In this document: positions 24,470 to 34,384 of the stretch, in pieces
Layout of the letters: each line of letters opens with the position of its first letter
Numbering within the stretch: the first letter of the stretch is position 1
Assembly: GCF_036226765.1 (NCBI RefSeq)
Contig: NZ_CP109017.1
Coordinates: 5,705,001-5,769,000, forward strand
Source of the DNA: Streptomyces sp. NBC_00670
GTDB taxonomy: Bacteria > Actinomycetota > Actinomycetes > Streptomycetales > Streptomycetaceae
Length of the DNA stretch: 64,000 nucleotides
Direction: 5' to 3'
Notes under the pieces: generated by a model
The model's input: the letters and a program-made list of their open reading frames with translations, nothing else
Database searches by the model: none
Told to the model about the DNA's origin: nothing
Program-made: the position numbers and the translations under genes

Positions 24470-26398
24470 TCAAGCCGCCTTGCCCTGACTCGAGCCGGAG
24501 ACCGCGTCGCGATACCAGTACTCGAGGGTCAGTACGTGCCACAGATGCTTGGAGAAGTCCCGCTGCCCGGCGGCGTCCTCGGCCACGAGCCGTTGCAGCG
24601 CCTCGCGGCGCAGCAGCCCCGAGCGCACGAGTTCGCCGTCGTGCACCACCTCGCGCACCAGCGGCGCCAGGTCCCGGCTCATCCAGGCCCGCAGCGGGGC
24701 GCTGAACAGGCCCTTGGGCCGGTACACGATCTCCTTGGGGAGGACGGTGGTGGCCGCCTCCTTCAGGACGGCCTTGCCCTGCCGGCCGACGATCTTGCGG
24801 TCGCCGGGGAACGCGAACGCCGCCCGCACCACCTCGACGTCCACGTACGGCACCCGCACCTCCGTCGACGCGGCCATGCTGGAGCGGTCCGTGTAGGCGA
24901 GGTTGAGGCCCGGCAGGAACATGCGGGCGTCGCCCAGGCACATGCGGTTGACGAAGTCGTCGAGGCCGTTGTCCGCGTAGACGTCCGCGTGCTCGGTCAG
25001 TACGTCCTCGACGGTGCCCGCCAGGTCCGGGTGGACCAGGGCGAGCAGCTCCTCGCGGTCGTACATCGTGTAGCTGCGGCGGAACGCGGTCTCCTCCGGC
25101 AGGTCGGCGAAGGACAGGAACCGCTTCGCGAACCGCACCGACCGGTAACCCCGGCGGGCCGAGGCGACCGGCAGCCGGTCCACGGCCGCGGACAGCCCGC
25201 GCCGCAGGGGGCGCGGAACGCGCTGGTAGCGCAGCGCGAGCACGTTGGCCAGGTGCTTGCGGTACCCGGCGAACAGCTCGTCGGCGCCCATCCCCGACAG
25301 CATCACCTTGATCCCGGCCTCCCGGGCGGCCGAGCAGATCAGATACGTGTTGATCGCGGCGGGGTCGCCGATCGGCTCGTCCAGGTGGTACGTCATCCGG
25401 GGCAGCAGGTCGAGCACGTCCGGGGCGATCTCGATCTCGTGCAGGTCGACGCCGAACCGCGCGGCGACCTCGCGGGCGTAGCGCAGGTCGTCCGGCATCG
25501 CCTCGAAGCGGGCGTCCTCGGCGCGGAACCCGATCGTGTAGGCGGAGATCCCGGGCCGGTCGCGGGCGGCGAGCGCGGTGAGGTAACTGGAGTCCAGCCC
25601 ACCGGAGAGGAAGGTCGCCACGGGCACGTCGGAGAGGAGGTGCCGCCGGGTCGACTCCTCGACGACGGCGGCGAGATCGGGCAGCTCGCCGGCCCGGGTA
25701 CGCTCCCGGCCTTCCGCGGCGACGTCCTTCACGCTCCAGTACCGGCCGCGCTCGACCCGGCCGTCGGGCCGGCAGCGCAGCCAGCTGCCGGGCGGCAGCT
25801 TCTCCGCCTCGCGGAACGCGCAGCGCGAGTCCGGCACCCAGTAGTAGAGCAGCGAGGCGACGAGTGCCCCGTGGTCGACCTCGAGCTTGCCGCCGGTCAC
25901 CGTGGCGAGCGCCTTGAGTTCGGAGGCGAACACCAGGCCGTCGCCGCGGCGGAGCAGGAACAGCGGCTTGATGCCCAACTGGTCGCGGACGAGCGTCAGT
26001 TCACCGGTGCGCTCGTCGAAGACGGCGAACGCGAACATGCCGCGCAGCCGGGGCAGGCAGTCCGTGCCCCAGCGCCGCCAGGCCTCGAGGAGCACCTCGG
26101 TGTCGGAGGTGCCGCGGAAGCGCGCCCCGGCGGACTCCAGTTCGGCGCGCAGCTCGGGCGCGTTGTACAGCTCGCCGTTGTAGGTGAGGGCGAGGCCGTC
26201 CTTGACCATCGGCTGGGCGCCGGTCCCGGAGAGGTCGATGATGGACAGCCTGCGGTGCCCGAGCTGCACCTCGCCGTCGCCGGCGGGGTGGCTGTAGCGG
26301 CCCGCCGCGTCCGGGCCGCGGTGGGCCAGGACGTCGGTGAGCCGGTCGGTCACCGCCTTGCCGTCCGGCCAGCGGTAGGTACCCGCGATGCCACACAT
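24470..26398 (-). CDS. Asparagine synthase-like amidotransferase in the exopolysaccharide operon
   Basis: A 642-residue class II amidotransferase of full AsnB length. Cys2 (MCGIAGTY) is the glutaminase nucleophile. The C-terminal domain has the ATP pyrophosphatase loop LSGGLDSSYLT and GMGADELFAGY. Position inside a polysaccharide operon suggests it transfers ammonia from glutamine to a carboxylate of the polymer, such as a uronic acid from the dehydrogenase in this operon, rather than making asparagine; that is inference. It starts 3 bases from the Wzz-like gene stop. Confidence 0.9.
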   Translation of the reverse strand: MCGIAGTYRWPDGKAVTDRLTDVLAHRGPDAAGRYSHPAGDGEVQLGHRRLSIIDLSGTGAQPMVKDGLALTYNGELYNAPELRAELESAGARFRGTSDTEVLLEAWRRWGTDCLPRLRGMFAFAVFDERTGELTLVRDQLGIKPLFLLRRGDGLVFASELKALATVTGGKLEVDHGALVASLLYYWVPDSRCAFREAEKLPPGSWLRCRPDGRVERGRYWSVKDVAAEGRERTRAGELPDLAAVVEESTRRHLLSDVPVATFLSGGLDSSYLTALAARDRPGISAYTIGFRAEDARFEAMPDDLRYAREVAARFGVDLHEIEIAPDVLDLLPRMTYHLDEPIGDPAAINTYLICSAAREAGIKVMLSGMGADELFAGYRKHLANVLALRYQRVPRPLRRGLSAAVDRLPVASARRGYRSVRFAKRFLSFADLPEETAFRRSYTMYDREELLALVHPDLAGTVEDVLTEHADVYADNGLDDFVNRMCLGDARMFLPGLNLAYTDRSSMAASTEVRVPYVDVEVVRAAFAFPGDRKIVGRQGKAVLKEAATTVLPKEIVYRPKGLFSAPLRAWMSRDLAPLVREVVHDGELVRSGLLRREALQRLVAEDAAGQRDFSKHLWHVLTLEYWYRDAVSGSSQGKAA

Positions 26399-26401
26399 GC
26401 G

Positions 26402-28102
26402 CTAACGCACCTCCCGCTCGCTGTCCGTCCGGCCGCTGTCCGTCCGGCCGCCGTCCGCCCGTCCGCCGTCCGGCACCCGAGGCACCGGCATCGACGGCCG
26501 CTCCGCGCGGGCCCGGCCCGCCGCGAACCCGTCCCGCCGCCCCGTCCACAACGTGCCGTCGGTACGGTCCCGGGGGTCGGCGTCCACCAGCACGACCCCG
26601 AGCACCCCGACCCCCCGCTCCGCGAGCTGCCGCGCCACGGTGTGCAGCCAGGCGGTACTCCCGTACCCGACCCGCACGACGAGCACGGCCCGCTCGCCGA
26701 GACACGGCAGATCACACCACGTGGTCCCGGGCCGGACGGACCCGACGCCGATCCGGCGCGCCGGGGCCGTGTTCCCGCGCGGGGCCGTCGTCCGCTCGCC
26801 GCCGCTCGTGGGCGTGGTGCGCGGGGTCACCGTGTGATCGCCGTTGACCGTGGCCGTCGGCCAGGGGGCGCCGGTCACGGGCGTGGCGCGCGCGTCCCCG
26901 TGTGCTGCCGGGGCACGACCGGCGTCGTCCACGCCGACCGCGGGGTCGTCGGCCGTGACCACCGTCGGGCCGCCGCGCTTGCGGCGGAGTCCGGTCAGCT
27001 CCGGGCCCGGCAGGCCGTCCACGACGACCACCGGGCCCTCCGTCTCCAGTGCCGTCGCGAGGTCCAGGGCCAGGACGCCCGTCGTGCGGGCGCAGCCCAG
27101 TTCCAGCAGGGAGACGGGGGCCCGCGTGCCCCGTACCGTGCGGGTGAGGGTCGTGGTGAGGCGGGTGCGGGCCGCGCGGGTGCGGTGGCGCTGCCACCGG
27201 CCGCCCGGGCGGCGGGGGGTGTGGCGCAGCTCCGCGAGGACCGAGGCGTCCAGGTGCGCCGCGATCTCGCGGCGCAGTACCGGCCGGTCCGCCACCACCG
27301 CGCCGACCGCCGCCACCGCGAGCCCCAGGACGAGGCCGAGGACGAGCCCGATCGCGGCGTCGGTGACGACGGCCTTCGGCAGGGAGTGCCGCACCGCCCG
27401 CGCGTCGTCCACGATCTGCGTGCCGGCCACGACCTTGGGCGTACCGGTCCGCGCCTCCGCCGCGCGCTCGTCGAAGTCGGCGATGCGTGAGTTGAGTTCG
27501 GCCCGCCGGGCGAACAGCGACTCCACGCTCGCCGACGCCTGCGGGTCGTTCTCCGACGCGTCGCCGATGGACTTGTTGACCTGGGCGAGTTCGCCCCGCA
27601 TCCGGTCGCGCTGGTCGAGCAGGGCCTGCGCCTCCGCGTCGGCGGTCTGCCGCATCCGTCGCACATGGTCGGCGACGAACGCGTCGGCCAGGGCCTTGGC
27701 GCGGGCCACCGCCTGCGCGTCGCTGTCGCCGGTCACGTCGATGCGCAGCAGGTTGTTGGTGAGGCCGGTGCCCCGGTAGTCCCGCAGGAAGTCCTCGGGT
27801 TTCTCCGGGGAGTCGAGCGCCCGCAGGGCCGCGCCGGCGATGCGTGTGGTGCCCAGGAGTTCGACGTCCGTGCGGATCAGCGTGCCCGTGTCGTTCGGCT
27901 GGTCCTCCGCGTGCGCGACCAGCACCGTCGTCATCGCGGCCGGCGCCGGCGGCAGCAGGACCGCCACCGCCGCCCCGAGCAGCAGCCCCAGCAGCGCCAG
28001 CGAGCCCCACAGGCGGCGCCGTCTGCGCACCGCGGCCACCAGTGACTGCAGGTCCAGGAGCGGGGCGGCGCCCGACGGCTCCGCGGCTCGGTCCACCGTC
28101 AT
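26402..28102 (-). CDS. Wzz/chain-length-determinant-like protein with degenerate kinase-like tail
   Basis: A 566-residue protein. A basic segment precedes TM1 (about 31-53); an extracytoplasmic domain with coiled-coil character follows (about 55-230); TM2 lies near 235-262 (GLVLGLVLGLAVAAVGAVV). The cytoplasmic remainder has a domain placed like the CpsD/Wzc tyrosine kinase (SLLELGCARTTGVLALDLA, VVVVDGLPG) but lacks a Walker A lysine motif, so it is probably not an active kinase. The C-terminus is a short Asp/Gly/Arg repeat tail. It would help set polymer length with the second Wzz-like protein encoded immediately upstream. Confidence 0.82.
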   Translation of the reverse strand: MTVDRAAEPSGAAPLLDLQSLVAAVRRRRRLWGSLALLGLLLGAAVAVLLPPAPAAMTTVLVAHAEDQPNDTGTLIRTDVELLGTTRIAGAALRALDSPEKPEDFLRDYRGTGLTNNLLRIDVTGDSDAQAVARAKALADAFVADHVRRMRQTADAEAQALLDQRDRMRGELAQVNKSIGDASENDPQASASVESLFARRAELNSRIADFDERAAEARTGTPKVVAGTQIVDDARAVRHSLPKAVVTDAAIGLVLGLVLGLAVAAVGAVVADRPVLRREIAAHLDASVLAELRHTPRRPGGRWQRHRTRAARTRLTTTLTRTVRGTRAPVSLLELGCARTTGVLALDLATALETEGPVVVVDGLPGPELTGLRRKRGGPTVVTADDPAVGVDDAGRAPAAHGDARATPVTGAPWPTATVNGDHTVTPRTTPTSGGERTTAPRGNTAPARRIGVGSVRPGTTWCDLPCLGERAVLVVRVGYGSTAWLHTVARQLAERGVGVLGVVLVDADPRDRTDGTLWTGRRDGFAAGRARAERPSMPVPRVPDGGRADGGRTDSGRTDSEREVR

Positions 28103-29505
28103 AGGGCACCCCCCGTCGTACGGCCGCGCCCCGCGAGCGCCGGCGCGGCGGCGTCGTCCGGGACGGCACCGTCCGCGGCGGCCCGCTCCCGCCGGCCGGT
28201 CGGCCGCGCCCTACGGACCCGCACCGGACCGGCGACGACGACGCCGACGACCTCGTGCCCGCCGTCCGCGCACGCCTCCGCGAGCCCGGCCAGCTCCTCC
28301 GCCGTCCATTCGCCCGCGCCGGCCACGACCAGCGCACCGGACTCGGTGTCGCGGTCCGGCACGATGGGCCGGGACACCGGCACCTCCACCACCCGCAGCA
28401 GGGGATCGCCCCCGGCCTCGGCGACGAGTTCTCCGGCCGCACGCCGGGCGGTCTCGTCGCCCTCCGGCACGACGACCAGCAGCCGGCGCGGCGCCGGCAG
28501 CCGCTCCCGCAGCCGCGCGCACACCCGCCGGTGCCGCAGCCGCCGCCCGGCCTCGTCACCGGACGCGCGCGGCACCGGCACGTCCCAGCGCGTGTCGGTG
28601 CCGAGCAGCCGGCGCAGCCGGGCCCGTACGCCACGGCGCTTCGGGCCGCGGCGCCCGGTGGGCACGTCGACCGTGCCCAGCGGCGTCGAGCCCAGCGCCG
28701 CGGCGATCTCCGCCTCGCCGTGCGGCCGGCGGTTGCTCCGCGCGGCGACGAGATGGCCGACGACCGCGAGCAGGAGGAACGACACCGCTCCGCCCACGAC
28801 GAGTTGGAGCCGCGTCGGCGGCGCCTCACCGGTGGGTCTGGGCGCCGGGCCCATGACGACCATGCCCGCCTTGTTGGTCGCCGGGTCCGCCTCGTCCAGC
28901 TTCTTCATGGCCTCCTGGAGCGCCGTCCGCAACTGCTCCAGCTCGGTGCGGGCCTGCACGCTCTCCACCGTCTGCCCGGGATCGGCGGCGTCGGCCAGGT
29001 CGGTGATGCGCCGGTTGGTCTTCGTCACCTGCTGCCGCAGCGCCTCGGGCCCCGCCGCCGCGTCCGTGTCGGTGGCACCGGTGTCCCCGGTGTCGCCCGC
29101 GATCCGCCCGGCGAACGCCACGAACTGCCGCGCGACCTGGTCGGAGAGGCGCTGGGCGCGCGCCGGGGTGTCGGCCGTGCCGGAGATCTTGATGATGTTG
29201 CCGTCGGTGGCCTTCGCGCGCACGTCGTCCCGCAGCTCGGTGCGACCGACGTCGGGCCGGCGCAGCGCGGCCGCCGCCCGGTCGACCACCGTCGAACTGG
29301 TCGCGATCTCCGCCTGGGTGAGCAGCTCGCGCTCCTCCCACTGCCCCGGCAGCAGCACCGAGGCCGTCGCGGTGTAGCGGGGCGGGAACAGCAGCGAGGC
29401 GCCGTAGCCGACGAGCCCGCCCACCACGACGAGGACGGCGAGCAGCCGCCGGCGCCGGCGCAGTATCCGCCCGAGCGTGACCAGCCGGATCGTGTCCTCG
29501 CTCAT
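28099..29505 (-). CDS. Second Wzz/chain-length-determinant-like protein
   Basis: A 468-residue protein with TM1 after a basic RRRRR segment (VLVVVGGLVGYGASLLFPP), an extracytoplasmic domain (about 45-245) with a coiled-coil part (residues 160-215), TM2 (LQLVVGGAVSFLLLAVVGHLV), and a cytoplasmic domain of about 190 residues with no P-loop. The start is ATG at 29505; it overlaps the glycosyltransferase stop by four bases, and its own stop overlaps the next Wzz gene by four bases. Two Wzz-like proteins in tandem are likely to form a mixed complex. The N-terminal boundary is sure; the cytoplasmic domain is not recognised. Confidence 0.8.
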   Translation of the reverse strand: MSEDTIRLVTLGRILRRRRRLLAVLVVVGGLVGYGASLLFPPRYTATASVLLPGQWEERELLTQAEIATSSTVVDRAAAALRRPDVGRTELRDDVRAKATDGNIIKISGTADTPARAQRLSDQVARQFVAFAGRIAGDTGDTGATDTDAAAGPEALRQQVTKTNRRITDLADAADPGQTVESVQARTELEQLRTALQEAMKKLDEADPATNKAGMVVMGPAPRPTGEAPPTRLQLVVGGAVSFLLLAVVGHLVAARSNRRPHGEAEIAAALGSTPLGTVDVPTGRRGPKRRGVRARLRRLLGTDTRWDVPVPRASGDEAGRRLRHRRVCARLRERLPAPRRLLVVVPEGDETARRAAGELVAEAGGDPLLRVVEVPVSRPIVPDRDTESGALVVAGAGEWTAEELAGLAEACADGGHEVVGVVVAGPVRVRRARPTGRRERAAADGAVPDDAAAPALAGRGRTTGGAL

Positions 29506-30749
29506 CGCCGCCGCCTCCGTCCCCCGCGCGGGGCGCGGCTCTCGCACGCGGCGGCGTAGGCGGCGAGCAGCGCCGCCTGGGAGTTGCGCCAGGAGAGCCG
29601 CCCCTCGATCCGCTCCCGGCCGATCCCGCCCATCCGGGCCCGCTTCTCCGGGTCGTCGAGGAGCATCGCGACCAGCTTGGCGAACGCGGACTCGTCGTCG
29701 TCGGGCGCGTAGACGGCGGCGTCGCCGGCGGAGACCCGCGCCTCCTTGAGGTCGAAGGAGACGATCGGCCGGCCCATCGCCATGTACTCCAGGACCTTGT
29801 TCATCGTCGACACGTCGTTGAGCGGATTGCGCGGGTCGGGGGAGAGGCACACGTCCGCGGTGGACAGGTGGCGCAGCAGGTCGGCGTCCGGGATGCGCCC
29901 GGTGAACGTGACCTGCTCCTCAAGACCGAGGTCGTGGGAGAGCTCCACCATCGCGTCGAAGGCGTCGCCGGAGCCGACGAACACCGCGTGCCAGTCGGTC
30001 CGGCCCAGCTCGTCGCGGAGCTTCGCCAGCGCCCGCAGGGCGTAGTCGACACCGTCCTGCGGGCCCATCACGCCGAGGTAGCACAGCAGATGAGGCTTGC
30101 CGTGCTTCAACTCCGGCTCCGGCGCTACCGGTTGGAACCGGTCGGTCCGGGGCGCGCTGCGCACCACGAACACGTCCTCGGGCCGCCGGCCGCCGCGGTC
30201 GACCGCGACCTCCTTGTAGCTCTCGTTGGTGGCGAGGACGACGTCCGCCGCCCGGTACGTCATCCGCTCCAGCGCGCACACCGCGCGGTACAGCATGTCC
30301 TTGCCGCGGCCGAACCGGGACAGGTACAGCTCGGGCACCAGGTCGTGCTGGTCGAAGACGAACCGCGCGCCGCGCCGCTTCAGCCGCAGCGCGGGCAGGA
30401 ACAGCAGGTCGGGCGGGTTGCAGGCGTGCACGACGTGGACGGGGCCGACCTTGCGGGCCAGCCGGGCGGTGTGCCACAGCGCCGAGCCGTACTCCCGCAG
30501 ATATCCGGCGGGCCCGCCGGTGGCCGCGCGCAGCGGGTAGCGGTGGATCCGCACCCCGTCGATCTCGGCCTCCGCCTCCGTGTCCCGCTTGGTGCCCCGG
30601 GGGCAGATGACGTGCACCTCCCAGCCGGCGTCGCGCAGGGTGGTGCACTCCTGCCACACGCGCCGGTCGAACGGCACGGAGAGGTTCTCCACCAGGATCA
30701 GCGCACGCCGGCCGGACCCGGCGGGGTTTTCCAACGAGCTGTCCGTCAA
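29502..30749 (-). CDS. Glycosyltransferase family 4
   Basis: A GT-B glycosyltransferase of about 415 residues. Motifs include LSVPFDRRVWQECTTLRD, VVHACNPPDLLFLPA, FDQHDLVPELY, LLCYLGVMGPQDGVDYAL, and the C-terminal nucleotide-binding part VSTMNKVLEYMAMGRPIV. It resembles the GT4 enzymes that act early on lipid-linked intermediates. The start is uncertain: TTG at 30749 with GGTGA upstream is chosen because the frame above it overlaps the dehydrogenase; TTG at 30767 and 30734 are alternatives. Confidence 0.86.
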   Translation of the reverse strand: MTDSSLENPAGSGRRALILVENLSVPFDRRVWQECTTLRDAGWEVHVICPRGTKRDTEAEAEIDGVRIHRYPLRAATGGPAGYLREYGSALWHTARLARKVGPVHVVHACNPPDLLFLPALRLKRRGARFVFDQHDLVPELYLSRFGRGKDMLYRAVCALERMTYRAADVVLATNESYKEVAVDRGGRRPEDVFVVRSAPRTDRFQPVAPEPELKHGKPHLLCYLGVMGPQDGVDYALRALAKLRDELGRTDWHAVFVGSGDAFDAMVELSHDLGLEEQVTFTGRIPDADLLRHLSTADVCLSPDPRNPLNDVSTMNKVLEYMAMGRPIVSFDLKEARVSAGDAAVYAPDDDESAFAKLVAMLLDDPEKRARMGGIGRERIEGRLSWRNSQAALLAAYAAACESRAPRGGRRRRR

Positions 30750-30756
30750 TGAACTG

Positions 30757-32069
<1,313 letters not shown>

Positions 32070-32073
<4 letters not shown>

Positions 32074-32229
32074 GACCCGTTCCTCCCCCCAGCTCCCATG
32101 ACCCGTTCTCTCCCCCCGGCCGCCGTACCGGCCCGTGTTCGTTCCGTCGGCCGCCGTACCGGCCCGCGCGCGTCCCCCGGTCCGCCGCACCGGCCCGCGC
32201 GCCGCGCGCCGGTGCGGCGGACCCGTGCC
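32070..32229 (-). other. Gap between first and second exopolysaccharide genes: duplicated leader, mini-ORF and hairpin
   Basis: Contents: (a) the ribosome-site/start region of the dehydrogenase is duplicated (32071-32090 and about 32097-32117); (b) the extra copy creates a nine-codon ORF (ATG 32099 to TGA 32070) that overlaps the dehydrogenase ATG in an ATGA junction; (c) an 18-bp direct repeat at 32118-32135 and 32149-32166; (d) a 16-bp hairpin at 32179-32223. The layout could allow partial termination between the first gene and the rest of the operon. Confidence 0.5.
32179..32223 (-). terminator. Strong 16-bp stem-loop after the glycosylphosphotransferase gene
   Basis: The arms 32179-32194 and 32208-32223 are perfectly complementary around a 13-base GC loop. 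The hairpin begins 6 bases after the stop codon at 32230. No U-run follows. It may reduce transcription into the downstream operon or protect the upstream mRNA 3' end. Confidence 0.65.
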
Positions 32230-33726
32230 TCAGTACGCGCCCTGCCCGTAGAGCACCGCGCGCAGCGTCTTCCACAAGATCACCGTGTCCAGGGCGAGCG
32301 ACCAGTCCTCCACGTAGCGCAGGTCGAGCCGGACCGCCTCCTCCCACGGCAGGTCGCTGCGCCCGCTGATCTGCCACAGGCCGGTCAGCCCGGGCTTGAC
32401 CAGCAGTCGCCGCCGGATGTCCGGGCCGTACGCGGCGGACTCCTCCGGCAGCGGGGGCCGGGGGCCGACCAGCGACATCGACCCCGTCAACACGTTGAAC
32501 AGCTGCGGGAGTTCGTCGAGCGAGTAGCGGCGCAGCACCGACCCCACCCGGGTCACCCGCGGATCCCGGCGCAGCTTGAACAGCAGCCCGGCGCCCTCGT
32601 TGCGGTCGGCCAGCGCGGCCCGGGCGCGGTCGGCACCGGCGACCATCGTGCGGAACTTGAGGATGGTGAACTCGCGGCCGTCCTTGCCGACCCGGCGCTG
32701 CCGGTAGACCACCCCGCCCCGGCTGTCCACCAGGACCAGCAGGGCGACGAGCACCATCAGCGGCGCGAACAGCAGCAGCAGGAGCGCCGCGCCCAGCCGG
32801 TCGACGACCTCCTTGACCACCCGGCGGCCTCCGGTGAACGCCGGCATGCTGACCCGCAGCAGCGGGATGCCGAGCACCGCGTCGACGTGCAGCCGAGGCC
32901 CGGCCACCTCCATCAGCACCGGGGCGACGACCATCTCGGCGTCGCTGCCCTCCAGGTTCCAGGCCAGCCGCTGCAACCGGTCCGGGGACCAGTGCGGGTC
33001 GGGGGTGACGGCGACGACGCGGTAGCCGTCGCGGCGGACGTGGCTCGCGACCTCCGCCAGCCGGCCGACGACCGGCACCCCGTCCAAGTGGTCGGTGTCG
33101 AGGCCGAAACCGTCCGTCGTGCACACCGCGTCCACGCGCCAGCCGAGGTGCGGGAACTTACGGGTGCGGGTGATCAGATCGCGTACGGTGGCCGGGTTCC
33201 CGGCGGCGAGCACCGGTCTCAGACACCGGCCCTGCTTGCGCTGTCCGTGCAGCCAGAGGCGCAGCAGATAGCGGGCGATCATGGTCACGAGGGCGATCGC
33301 GGGGATCGCGACGAAAATCCAGAGTTTGATGTTGCGCGAGGTGAGCGCGATACCGCCGAGTGCCAGGACGACCGTCGCCATGAACAGGGAACGGCCGAGC
33401 CGACGGAATTCCTCGGCGCCCTGGCCGAGAACCGCCGGTGCCCACGCCCGGCTCACTCCGAGCGCGGCCAGCACGAGTAACTCGGTGCCGAAGGCGAGAA
33501 TTCCCCACTTCTCGTGCCAGTTGGCCGCGTCCCGGGCTCCGAAGAATTCCCCGATCACCGCCACGACCAGGGCGGTCGCCACCGTGTCGGCGGTGATCAC
33601 CGTCCGGCGGTAGCGCTGTTCCCAGTCGTGTCCGGACGGTCTCAGTGCGCCGTCCGCCTCGTCCATCCCGTCCGTCAGACGCCCGCGCGCCGACGGAAAA
33701 GGGCTGACCAATCCCCCCTGCCGCAC
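32230..33726 (-). CDS. Exopolysaccharide polyprenyl glycosylphosphotransferase
   Basis: A 498-residue enzyme of the WbaP/CpsE type. Four or more N-terminal membrane helices (about 45-160) lead to a CoA-binding-like domain (about 165-290), then a further helix (GAALLLLLFAPLMVLVALLV) and the catalytic bacterial sugar transferase domain with YRQRRVGKDGREFTILKFRTM, DELPQLFNVLTGSMSLVGPR and KPGLTGLWQISGRS. It would transfer a hexose 1-phosphate from an NDP-sugar to undecaprenyl phosphate, the first committed step of the polymer. The GTG start has GGGGGG upstream. It is the promoter-proximal gene of the operon. Confidence 0.93.
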   Translation of the reverse strand: MRQGGLVSPFPSARGRLTDGMDEADGALRPSGHDWEQRYRRTVITADTVATALVVAVIGEFFGARDAANWHEKWGILAFGTELLVLAALGVSRAWAPAVLGQGAEEFRRLGRSLFMATVVLALGGIALTSRNIKLWIFVAIPAIALVTMIARYLLRLWLHGQRKQGRCLRPVLAAGNPATVRDLITRTRKFPHLGWRVDAVCTTDGFGLDTDHLDGVPVVGRLAEVASHVRRDGYRVVAVTPDPHWSPDRLQRLAWNLEGSDAEMVVAPVLMEVAGPRLHVDAVLGIPLLRVSMPAFTGGRRVVKEVVDRLGAALLLLLFAPLMVLVALLVLVDSRGGVVYRQRRVGKDGREFTILKFRTMVAGADRARAALADRNEGAGLLFKLRRDPRVTRVGSVLRRYSLDELPQLFNVLTGSMSLVGPRPPLPEESAAYGPDIRRRLLVKPGLTGLWQISGRSDLPWEEAVRLDLRYVEDWSLALDTVILWKTLRAVLYGQGAY

Positions 33727-34384
33727 AGAAAACCCCCCAGGTCACCAGTGGTGTGGCGTGCCCGCCCACCACTGTGCTCACCGCGAAAGGCCCCCGCCCC
33801 TCGCAGTCCCTCCCCTTCATGGGGGGCACCGCCCCCCCCGCGCCGCGCCGTTCCTCCCCACGGAAGGCCCCCGCCTCCCGCGCACGACATCCCCACTGTT
33901 TCGGCGCTGCTTTGACTACCCACCCTCGCGGCAGCGGACGCGCATTTCCCGTGACTTTCTCGGACCGTGCGTGACGCTGTTTCCCGGGAATTGATCACCG
34001 TCAATGATCTTCCTTTGAAGATCATTGACGACGTCCCGCTCCCGAAGGCTGAAGCACGGTCAATCTAGACCATCGGGGCCGGTATGTAGAGGGGATGTGT
34101 GCGAATCGTGCGCGTCTTTGAGACATGTATTGCCTGTCCGCTGTCCGCTGTCCGTACGACCCGCCCTGCGCCGCCTGAGCGCGGTGCCGGCCCACCGCAT
34201 GTCCTCCGGGCCCGCCGCACCCTCCTCCACCCCGCTGACCTGCGCCGATACGCCCCACGTACCGGCCGATGAAGAACATCTATTGGCCGCCGGGTGAGCG
34301 GCGGGGGCAGGGTGGACGGTGCGGCGGCCCGGCGGTCCCGGGCGCCGCGTCCCCCGCCTGCCGTCGCACCGAAGGAGCACCCCC
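33727..34384. promoter_or_regulatory. 658-base divergent control region of the exopolysaccharide operon and the SDR gene
   Basis: No gene is seen. The stretch 33950-34130 is noticeably AT-richer than its surroundings and carries a 14-bp inverted repeat at 33999-34030. Short direct repeats (ggcccccgcc cores near 33788 and 33865) and a C-run lie closer to the operon. The promoter for the 21-gene operon must lie here; no -35/-10 pair could be chosen with confidence. The SDR ribosome site GAAGGAG precedes 34385. Confidence 0.6.
33999..34030. promoter_or_regulatory. 14-bp perfect inverted repeat, candidate operator
   Basis: The arms CGTCAATGATCTTC (33999-34012) and its exact complement (34017-34030) are separated by four bases (CTTT). 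The arms are about half A/T, which is unusual for this genome. It lies in the middle of the divergent control region, about 270 bases from the glycosylphosphotransferase start. Candidate binders include the TetR protein encoded at 35734; a stem-loop in RNA is also possible. Confidence 0.55.
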
